Positions 37,501 through 49,500 of a stretch of DNA of 64,000 nucleotides are shown here, piece by piece. The position numbers were made by a program, and so were the translations under genes. The stretch lies in contig NC_069362.1 of NCBI RefSeq assembly GCF_021730395.1, positions 67,783,501 through 67,847,500 of the forward strand, given 5' to 3'. Source of the DNA: Mercenaria mercenaria. Its lineage: Eukaryota > Mollusca > Bivalvia > Venerida > Veneridae. Each line of letters opens with the position of its first letter. Position 1 is the first letter of the stretch. The notes under the pieces are model-generated. The model did not search any database and was not told the DNA's origin. It saw nothing but the letters and a program-made list of their open reading frames with translations.

Positions 37501-40500
37501 TCGAGTAGTCTTCCACAATTTTGAAATGGCCATGCCCTGGAGTACTGTTTTACATAGTAATTATATAAGAAAAACTTAAAAAATATTCTCGTCCAAACCT
37601 GAAACAGGTGTATAAATTTGCACTGACTGGAGGTTACTTGTTTATAAAAGAAAAACATCCAGAAATCTTATTGTCTAAAATCTCTAGCCCTGGAGCTTAG
37701 ATATTTGGCATGAGCATTGTATAGTTTACCAAGTTCTTTCATATCATGTCTCTGAGGTAAAAATTGGCCGTGACCCTAGAGTCACTTGTGTAATTTTAAG
37801 CAGTAAAGTCCATAGCTTAGATATTTGGTTTGTAACATCATCTTGTGGTCCGCTAGCACGTTCATACAAATCATGCCCCGAGTTCAAAATCGGCCCTGCC
37901 TATGCGGGTCACTTGTTTAACATGATAAAAATGTTAAAAATCTTTTTTGTCTGAATATTAATAAAGCCAGTATAGCTTAAATAATAAGTATAAACTAAAT
38001 CAGTTGTAGGCAAGTATTTTAGATAATATAAATGAGACTACATACAATTTACTGATACGGTTTTTTCCAGTATCAGATGGGCCATCATACACCTGTGATG
38101 CCAAAGATTCAAGTGCAGAATGACCAATACCGACCCCCAGAACCGCAGTATCCGTCATATGTGGCTCCACCCCAACAGCAATATGCTCTGCCTCCACAGC
38201 AGTATGCTCCACCTACACAGCAGTATGCCCCACCACAGCCACAGTATGTGTATGCTTCATCACAGCCGCCTGTGCAGTATGAACCACAGGAAACATACCC
38301 ACCTCCACAGTCCAGGTTGTCTAGTGAGACAAACACTCCAGCATTTAAAAGAACAATCGTAAATGATGCTCAGCCACAGTATCAAAATGTACCACAAACA
38401 TTACCTGTTAAAAGGAGGTCAACAGGAGAGCCTGTTGGGCAGCCCACATCTGTTGGTCCCTTGAGGTCTTCAAGCGCAAACTATGTGCCTATTATTAATA
38501 CAGCTGGGAGCACGGAACCAGCAAGGGGACAAAAACCAAAATTTTCTAAAATAATTGCACCTGGGGAACCAGCAACAAAGAGATTAAAGGAAGAGGTATG
38601 TTTTCTAATGAGCTCATATGGTTTCACTGTGTTATAGAAAACATGTTTTATTGATAAAATAAGGTTATTATGAACCTGAAATGTTATAAAATTTGTTACT
38701 GTACCCTCTCAAGGTAGTTCTGCACATTTGGAGCGAAAACTTTTCTACAATGAAGAATTTGATTAAACTCTGATTTTTCAAAACTTCAGATTATACCTAG
38801 AAACTTCAGCAAATAAAAAGGATAGGGTCGTGTGCTTGATTTTTTGCTAGACTGATTTGAAAAATTTGGACCTCACACAATTTTTCATAATGGAAATCTA
38901 TGGGAAAATCATAACTTTTGAAACATTTTCGCGAATAGAAATTTTTCTACAATGTAGATTTTGATGAAACTTCTCACAGTTGTAAATAAACACATGGCCT
39001 ATAATTTGGTGAAATAAAATGTATAGGTCCGTGTGCTTATTTTTGAGATATCGACCATGATTTAAGTGAACCGGACATTTCACGTTAATTTTAAGACATT
39101 ATTTTGATTATTTTAATGTGTCGTGTTTTAAAATCATATTTTGACTTTAGAAATATAGCAACAGTGCCATTGTTATAAATTTACTCACAGGTTTCATTTA
39201 ATTCATAAAATCATTTTCATTTCCGTACACCAAATCCAGGCTTTATTCTACGTTTTCCAGATAAATGACGTTACACCCTCACTTACGTTTTATCAAACAT
39301 GCAGAACTACCTTAACAAGAATATGCAGATACATGCTGAAATTTTGTCACTTTTCTTTACTTCCAAGTTCAGATAGATTATAAATTTTAATGTTTCAGTT
39401 TTTGTTTGTTATGTGAATAGATATTACTACGTAGGCTAGCCTTTTATAGTTGATTGTAAGAAACAAATGGGCCAAAGACATATTTACAAGTTATATTGTA
39501 TTTAGCATTTCACAGATTTTAATATATGACAAACTTGTTTCGTGCTAGTAAATAGATATTTGTTCTAAAGTTTTCTCTAAAAAAAAAAATTGCACATTTA
39601 GACATGCTTAATTTTTACCTTTATAGGAAGATGAAAATGTGATCAGTCCACTGCAAGGCTTCAAGATTGCCATCACAAATCTGGCCCACTCTGTCACACA
39701 GGATGATATCATTGTAAGTTTACACAAGTGTTCTACTAAATTTGTCTCGGAAAATTGGGAACAGATAGATAGGTACTTGTTCAACTTGTTTAACTGTCTT
39801 CCATCTTGGAAATCTTGCATGTCAAACTCTTCCAGACCTATTTTGAGGAATTGATTCTAACTTGAGAGATGATCATCAGTGAGTTAAGGAGCATTAGAAG
39901 GCCATAATATCTAGAGTTTTAACCCTTGGATACTGTAAGATCATTTAACTTCGTGGGTATGAAATTTCATGGATTTCAACTTCTGAACATAAAATGAATG
40001 GGAATTTTACTTGTTGGTTGTGATTGAATTTCGTGGATTGACTCCACCGCGAAAGCAACGGAAATAAGTCCCCCACGAATATTAATGCTTTCACAGTAAT
40101 TTGTAAAACTTGCCCATTGGCGGACACACCATTAATTCTTGGGTCAGCCATGTTCAGTGTCACACATTCCTTGTTTATTCTCATAAGTACATGTAATGTA
40201 CCTTCATTTCAATTAAGATATGATCCCTTTTAATTTTGAAAATTGGTTTTACTTAGTTAAATTTTTGTTTAGATTCACTTTTCTTCAATACTATATGAGC
40301 TATGGTTTTGAACCTTTATACATTTCTTTATCGTTATACGTGAGTAAGAAGTCTAAGAGCCATAATTTGCCATATGTCAAGTACTTACATAGGAGCATTG
40401 GTGCCTGGTCTTATTATGCTATGAGGGTAAGAGACCTGGGCTTGTCATTCTGGGGATGAATCATTCAGTACTTGGATAAAGAGAAGTAAAATTCCTAATG

Positions 40501-43500
40501 AGTAATGTATGGTCAGTTTAAGGAGCAAAATGCATGATTTTAAAGAAATTTTCTGAGGGGAAGAGGCCTTTAAATGGCACCTATTTCAAAAAAAAACAAA
40601 CTTACATGTATCCACTGATAGTTTATACCTGTTTGTATTTTACCAGGAGTTGTTTGGAGCAATAGGAGCTGTTAAGAGTGTAAAGATGCCGAAACCTGGT
40701 ACAGCAGAAGTTGTATATGTGAAAAAAGAGGATGCTTTGCAGGCAGCTAAAACATACCATGACAGGGAACTTGATGGTAATGTTACTGATTACAAGCTAA
40801 TGCCCACAATTTTCAGATATGTTTTCTAAACTCACAGCTTAGAGTAAAATAAGAACTCTAGATAATTTCAAAAGTTACCATGGATAATAGTTATAAATGA
40901 AATGTACTCTGTAACATAACAAAAATGGTACATTATTAGCCATAATTTACTTATTTGGCATTAATTTTTAGACTTTTCGAAGAAAAAGTAGAGCTATTGC
41001 ACTCGCCCCAGTGTCGGCGTCGGTGTCGCCGTTGGTTAAAGTTTTTGATAAAGTCAAATATCTCTGTTACTATCAAAGCTATTGACTTGAAACTTAAAGT
41101 AGGTATTAACTATCAAAGTCTACACCAGAAGAAACAATCCCCATAGTTCTGATTGAATTTGACAGAATTATGCTCCTTTTTAACTTAGAATTTTTGGTTA
41201 AAGTTTTTGATTAAAAGTCAAATATCTCTGTTACTGTCAAAGCTATTGACTTGAAATATGAAATACTTATTAACCATCAAAATCTACACCAGAAGAAACA
41301 ATCCCCATAATTTTGATAAAGTCAAATATCTCTGTTACTATCAAAGCTTTTGACTTGAAACTTAAAATACTTATTTAACATCAAAGTCTGCACCAGGATA
41401 CACAATTCGCATAACTCTGTTTGAATTTTGACAGAATTATGCCCCTTTTTAACTTAGAATATTTTGTTAAAATTTTTGATAAAGTCAAATATCTCTGTTA
41501 CTATTAAAGCTTTTGACTTGAAACTCAAAATAGTTATTTACTATCAAAGTCTACACCAGGAGACACAATTCCGATAACTCTGATTTGAATTTTGACAGAA
41601 TTATGCCCCTTTTTAATTTGGAATTTTTTTACTGACAAAGCTCTAATTCAGAGTCAAGCACTGAGAAAAGTCAAGCGCGCTATAATACGGACGGCTCTTG
41701 TTATTAGAAAGAAATACTTGAAGAAACATTTTTCAAAATGGCAGATATCCTGGAAAAAAATGCTCGTACATCCTTACCACCCACCATTGACAAAAACAGA
41801 AAATATCAACGACGAAAATCTGAAGAAAAAGTTATAGTAATAAAGTTTCCTTACATCTAAATGTTTTTAACATAAGAATAACAATGTAGATACTACTTGT
41901 TGCGTAAAGAATTATTTTCACCCTTTTTTGGCTGACGTTTGCCTAAAATTCTGTTGGGTAATTATGCCAACATGTAAAAATGAAAGAGATTTGTTAGTGA
42001 CATTTACGCTTATATAATACTAATATCACGGTTCACCTTGTATTCATAGTAACATGTAAGAAGTGGGATATTATATGTTTTATAAAGTTCCCCAGTTTTT
42101 CAATTTTACTTGGTAAAATGCTTTAACAGTGGGTGAAGAAAATGCCCTATAAAATAAAATCGAATGTGGTGACCTGTGCTTTATCTACCCTTATTTGTCT
42201 AAGAAACAAATGTTCTTTAAGTTCACAGAGTATGAAAAAAGTCTTTAACTGTAGAATAAATTTGATCCTAAGGTTGCTGACTTGTCCACTGCGGCTTTGA
42301 GCTATACTCTGGTTGTCATGCAAGGAAGCCTCCAAGCTGGCTGGCAAAAGGTCAGTGGTTCTACCAAAGTGCTGCTAGTGTCTGAAGTAATGCCTGAGGG
42401 AACAGCTTAGTTTTCCTTCACCATTTAAGCCATAAAGTGAATTAATTACCGGTATTTATTTTGCTGCTTCTGAAGCCCAGTATTTATTATGTCCTTTGTG
42501 TGAGATTACGTTATAGCGTTTGAACGGTCTGTTTGTCAGACTTCCTTGCATGCTCGACTCCTACCTTCAGTTTTCACCCAAATCATATTATAAGGACTTT
42601 CAGGTCCAAATGTATATGCCCCAGCTGTTGAAGACTTGGGAGGCATAATAGACAGTGATTGAGTTTAATGTATTTCAGTCAATACATCTGTCCTTCACAT
42701 TTTGATGCATATTCAACTGCTGCAGTTTTCATCCAGTGCAAATGAAACTTGAATATGTGTCCTCAACATGAAGTGGAAATGCACATAATATGAGGACTTC
42801 CATGTCAGATTATTATTTTTGTGCCCCCCCCACCACCCACCTTCCTTAAAATTTGATGGGTGGTGAGGGACACTTGTATTTACCCTTGTCCATTCAAATG
42901 TCTGTCCATCGTAATTTGTGTTATGCATATCTCAGAAAAGTATTTGACCTAGTGATTAAACTTAAAATAAGCATACTCAGCATGTGAAGTTGTGAACCTT
43001 GGGTTTTTTGGGGGATTTCATTCTGCCAAACCAGAATTATTGCCCTTGACCTAGTCAAAAATATGCATTAAGAGCCTGAAAATTTGTCACATATACCTTA
43101 AAAAGTATGTGTCATGAAACTCTAGTAATGTTGTTCAGCATGTGAAGTTACGCTTCTGGACACCTTGGGTTTCTATCTTTCAGTTTCATTTATCTTGTGT
43201 TTCTTGATGATGTTTTATAGTTTCCATATCCCCTCCCCACTACCCAAATGTGATATGAAAGTATATTTAGTTTACATTGTGAACACCGGGTAACATAATA
43301 CTAGTAAATAATGACAAAATAGAAGACATCAGTGTCTATGGATACACATTTAGTTTTCTAAAAAAATATGAATGTCTATACTTAAGATGACTGATTCCCA
43401 GTGTTTCTTGTTTGTTGCTGTGTAGTGAGAACTGAATTTCTTTGTTTCGTTTGTTCCAGTGAAGCATATTTTCCAGGAATTTTCTGTACGTAGAAAGATA

Positions 43501-46500
43501 CAGTCCTCTGTGACATTTATTTATATAAGTTTTATTTTACTCTCAGGTCTGCCAATGGTAGTGAAGTTGATGACACCAGTATCAGCCAGGGTAAAGGAAG
43601 CTCCGGAGAAACTCCCCCCATCTGTGAAACCTGTGGCTTCAGCCCCTCTCAAGTAAGTGTAAATATAGTAACTGCATTAACATTCTTCCATGGGCATTGT
43701 GCTCACTGCTACAAGTAGACATCGTCGTTTATATGACTGAAAAATTGTTGAAAAAGACGTTAAACCTGAACACACACACACCAAAATGGTGTGAACACAA
43801 TGCGGTACTGCATTTTATTGCACATGTCTGTTGTTAGAAAGGTGACATAATGTAAAGTGTTTGGCTGGTAGAATAGCTTCATTTTCAGGCTGTGTCTGAC
43901 CTTGACATACCCTGGTAAAAATCCTTTTACAATAAACAAAGAAAAATTATTTTTCCAGTTTGGTAGAGGCTGGCTCTATTTGGCGAACTAGGATTTAAAA
44001 AAAAGACAACATGTATTAATTGGCACTTTATATTGGGTCTGCTATATTTAGTGACAATCTATTTAACAGTGCCATGATGACACAAACTTTTTGGTGGAAA
44101 AATTTAAATATTTCTATGAGATAAATGGATTCCTTTTGCATTTTATGGAGATATATTTATGCTCTAGACATATGCCATTTTATTATATACCTCTATAAAG
44201 TCTGTCAAAAATAAGGCTTGTATTTCACAAGTAAATATGAACAGGCAGAAAAAAATCTGTATTATCCCTTTTGTATTGTATGTTGCTAGACTACTTTCGT
44301 TTAATATGCCTGACCTGACTCAGTTCCATAAATAGCACACACAAAAAGTCCAACCTTCTATTTTAACATCGACTTTCGATCGATAACAAAACAAACGTAA
44401 AGGTGAATATAACGAAAGGGTCATTACAACAGTAGCTAGATCTGGGATTTTGTGTTCTGCTCTCTTGGATTTTGCAAGGACGGATTACACTGGGCGCTTG
44501 CATGCCTCATGAGATCCGAATTGGAAAAATCCACTTGAGCCAAATACAGCATCCCAGATTGAGCTACTATTATAATAACCCTATTTAGTGGAGCAGGATA
44601 TTGCAAAAATACTTCAGTTGATGATACAAGCATCAAATTTACAGGACAGTAACTACCTGGCATGCGCTTTAATATAAGATCAAGGGCCACTTGAAATAAT
44701 GTCGTTTTCAAGATGGCCGCCGCAAAAACAAAATGGCCGCCATTTTGTATTTACTTTTCAGTACTTTATTTGAGGCAAGCATGTAATACATTTAAACGAT
44801 AGCATTTTTATGCCCCCAGCATCTACTGATGCAGGAGGCATATAGTGATTGTCCTGTCCGTCCGTCCGTCCGTCCATACGAGGTTAACCAAATGGGAACG
44901 TTTCGTCTTGCATCAATACCCCTTACTAGAATAACATAATACTAATGAAGATGTAACCTGTGACCATTCCTCATCTTCAGGCATCACCTGACCTCAATTT
45001 GACCTTGACCTTGACCTCATTTTGGACTTAGGTTGCTTTATATGGGCCATCTCTTGGTTAACTAAATGGAACCGTTTCGTCTAGCATCAATACCCCTTAC
45101 AAGAATGAATTGATACTAATACAGATGTAAACTGTGACCATTCCTCATCTTCAAACATCACCTGACCTCAGTTTGACCTTGACCTCGTTTTGGAATTAGG
45201 TGCAAAATCTATTGACAAGGATGCCACTCGGGGCATCAAGCGTTTATTGAACGCAGCTCCTTGGTTTTATTTATACACTTTCGTTTCAGTTTATTTTCAA
45301 ACGATGGCAAAATCTGAAGCACGCCAACCAATATAAGTTTTATATACATTACACTCAGATTACATTCAATGCAATAAATTAACATCGTTAGAAAATGCGT
45401 CTTATAAACCACGAGGGGATAAAGAAATAGGACAGCGTGAGCACTTGCACAGTCAATAGCAACATTTTCTTATAATGCAAACCTTAAGAAACTATCTCTG
45501 TTGATTTACTATACCCATGAAACTATACACATCGGAAATCGTGTTCTAACCGAAACAAAAAAAAAATATGCATATACTGCATTTAGTCATTTTCTTAACA
45601 GTTGCAACATCAAATTGCTGTGCATAACAGACCTAAGCAATTGCAATTTCCAGTACAGGTAGTCCTTTTGCAAACACACTTTAGAAGGCCCTGGAAGCAT
45701 TCAGCTATAATCGACAATTCCATCCGATAAGGGATCCACACATTGTTCTGTTTCAGCCATCCCCAGTTTGACGGAGGCGGCAGTTGCTGCATGGTAACAG
45801 CTGCTTTATCCCAGACATGGCCTGCCTGAAAAATTGCTCGCTTGATGAATTGTTTCAGAGCACCTTTTGTTGGTGGAATCGCATTATACGCTCTTTGTTT
45901 CCGGGCAAACAAATCAAGTCGAGCTTCATCCATCTTGCATGTCGTGCTTGATCGAGCATACAATATAACTAAAAAAAAATTCTAATGTATCCATTTCCTA
46001 CTCAGTTATTGTGTATTTGGCAACACTGAGACTATGAAATACTTTGAACTGTAGCTGTTTCACAAACATTCCATTCCTGCCATGCAGATTTCTTGCCCTT
46101 GCCGACAAATGCAGAAACAGTGTCGCAACGGGTAAAAGCAAGAAACAATGGCAATGCCTTTGCGTGAGGAACAAGTAAGCAAGCCACAAAACATCCAATA
46201 CACTGCCATAGCAAGAACTAACTAATAATTGTAATTGTTCGGTTTCCTGTCAATGAGGCATGCTTTGCATGAACAAATATACGATTATCGGCTTCTTCGT
46301 GATTACATGGAGCAAGCGCATTTCTGTTTATATATAAATTACAAACAATATCGGCACCTTTTGTTGCTATGATCATTTTATTGGTTTGCACAGTTATCAT
46401 TATACCCCGAGATATCTAGGCGCTATTCTGGATTCCGGTTTGTCCGTCTATATACGGAATTTGTCTGCGCTATTTCTCAGCAATAATTTGCCAGTTTTCA

Positions 46501-49500
46501 ATCAAACCTTGTAATTATTATCAGTACAAAGCCAAGTTGCGCATGTGCGAAGCGGGTTACATTTAGATAATTTTTCACTTAGTTATGGCCCTTTATATTT
46601 CTTTCTTTATTTGTATATGGAAAACTTTTGTCCGCGCTATTTCTCGGTCATCATATGCGAGACTTTTATCAAACCTTGCAATTATCATTGGTACCAAGTC
46701 AAGTTGTACATGTGCAAAGCACGTTCCATTTGAATTATTTTTCACATAGTTATAGCCCTTTATTATTTTTTTCTATAAATGTATATAGAAAAAAAATGTC
46801 CGCGCTACTTATCAGTCATTGTATGCCAGACTTTTATCACACCTTGTTATTACTATTATCATTGGTACCAAGTGTAGCTATGCATGTGCAAAACACGTTC
46901 CATTTGAATGATTTTTGACTAAGTTGTGGCCCTTTATTTGTTTCAAATACGAACAGAGTTACATTGGATTTTTTAACATACTTTATATGTTAAGTATAAC
47001 TAGCTGATGACCCTTGGTGATATAATAAAAAGAAGTGGAAACCCACAGGTCTCCAAACACGACATAAGTGAAAATGTTGCAGGTTTGATTTGATTTGTGG
47101 TTATGGAGGCTGCATATCACAGAAACTGCCAAAAGACAAGATGAAAAAGCAGATTACATGGTCCTTGTCCATGACCTTGACCTACTTACTTAATTTCTTC
47201 TTTGTTTTTAAGATATTGCCATAAAATTCGAACCACTTGTGGGGCCTCCGTGGCCGAGTGGTTAGAGTCGTTGACTTCAAACCATTTGCCCCTCATCGAT
47301 GTGGGTTCGAAACCTCATTTGGGGCGTAGAATTCTTCACGTGAGGAAGCCATCCAGCTGGCTTACGGAAGGTCGGTGGTTCTACCCAGGTGCCCGCTCGT
47401 GATGAAATAGTGCACGGAGGGGCACCTGGGGTCTTCCTCCACCATTAAAGCTGGAAAGTCGCCATATGACCTAAAATTGTGTCGGTGCGACGTTAAACCC
47501 AACAAAATAAATAAATCGAACCACTTGTACAGTTTTGAACAAATATTTCAAAATTGACTTTCAGTGACCTTGATCTTGACCTACTTTCTTCTTTTTAAGG
47601 TACAGCAGTGAAGTTTGGAGAACTTATACAGTTTTGCACACCGTTTTTTTTGTGCGTCTTTGTACATTTTCTCCCTGTACAATATACAAAGCAATGTATC
47701 ATATTTTCGATAACCCTGTTCCTCTGACAATAAGCTGATGTCTGGGGGTATTCATCACCATTAGTGATACGTCTTGTTTTATCCGCACGAAAACTAAATA
47801 GTTTAGTTTTATTTTCAACGCAACTAAGAAAGCTATTCCATAGTTTAGGAGGTCTTCTATTAAACTCTTTTCGTCATTATCAAGAGTTTGAAATAGAACA
47901 TAAACAAAAGCACAGATACTATAATGTTATTAATCAAGCAATTTCATATTGGCCTTGTTATTTGTCCAAGGGTTGTCGTATTGGCCCGAGGCCGTAGGCC
48001 GAGGGCCAATACGACTGCCCGAGGACAAATAACTAGGCCAATATGAAATTGCTTGATTAATGATAATATTATTATTCAACTTTCGACTGTTGGCGGTAAC
48101 AGTATAAGAACTCTGTGAGTTACCTTATTGCAGCTATGCGCGTTCAGGTGAAAAAACTTGACAAGTTGTTTAGACTTATTTTAGACATCATAATCATTTT
48201 AACCGGTAAACAGAATGAGTTGTATGGTTGTATGTAGGTACTTGAGAATAATTTTGAGAGATGTTTTTGATGTGACATAATCAAAAGTAACTAGAACTTA
48301 CCTTATTTTTGAATTCCTATTTATTTTCTTTAGTGAGAAAATCTTAGCCTTTGAACTGCGATAAAAACTTCTTTAAAAGTCATTTCCTTTTAGGCTGCAG
48401 GCAACGAGACACAAAATTGTACACATATGTGTTGATCAAGATAATAGAACCAACCAAGCACAAATTATACACTCCCATGCCTCGTTTAATTCTTATCCGA
48501 AATTGTTTGCAGTTCACAACTGACACTCTTGTTCGCCAATTTATTCATCCACTTTCCAGCATTTGAATCGCTATTTATCATTGCACAAATAGTCCATACT
48601 ATCAAAATGTCTGTTAAAGATAAGCCTCATCCTTTTAATTATTCTGAGTTTCCGTGTTTTCTCATTATTTTCCTTGGCAACTGCCAGAATTTCTGACAGG
48701 AAACACTTGCATTTTACACAATACCGAATAAGCGAAAGTATCGCTGTAATCTATGAACACGTACATCCCGCTCAGTCATACTTGGTTATTACATGAACAT
48801 GTTAGATGATTTTTTGTCAAAATGTGGAAAAAATGTAATCTATAACTCTGATGTAAAACAAAATGGCGTCATTTAAAAATCTAACGGAAGTGACTTCTCC
48901 GTATTGGCCCTCTCTATTGAACCAATCAAAATGCTTGAATTCCGTATTGGCCCTGTTTTTCTCGTATTAGCCCTGTTTTTCTCATATTGGCTCAGTTATG
49001 TTTTGTATTAGCTCTGTCTGTTTCATATGATGTTTGCAATTGATCTTATACAGTGTGTAATATTGAAAAGTTGAATAATAATTAATCTTACAATGATATA
49101 TTCAAATTTGGTATCTATTATTACAAAGTATGTACTATTATAATTCGAAGGCCAAGGGACTATCCTTTTACCGCCTTCAATATATATTTTAACAATTTGC
49201 TGTATGGGATACGACTTGTTTTGATTTTTTTTTGGATACATACACGTATTGAAGTTGTCACTGAACCCCATGCTGAGTTACATGACATTATGAACTATAT
49301 CAGTGTGCCCTTGTAGTGTTTGTAGTTCATTCTATAGAATCATTACACATATCATTTAATTAAAGATTTTGTTTCAGCTGATAAGCAATGGTTCAGTATT
49401 GCCATGATTTTGAGACTGTTTCCCAGTGAAACAAAGCAAGAAATGAAGGATAGAACAGAGAAGAGATTGAAAAGAAGAGACGTCCATATAAACCATATTA

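Noticed and set aside
47241-47320. tRNA gene (A and B boxes present)
   Set aside because: No acceptor or anticodon stem pairing; the sequence continues into a SINE body and is flanked by a target duplication.
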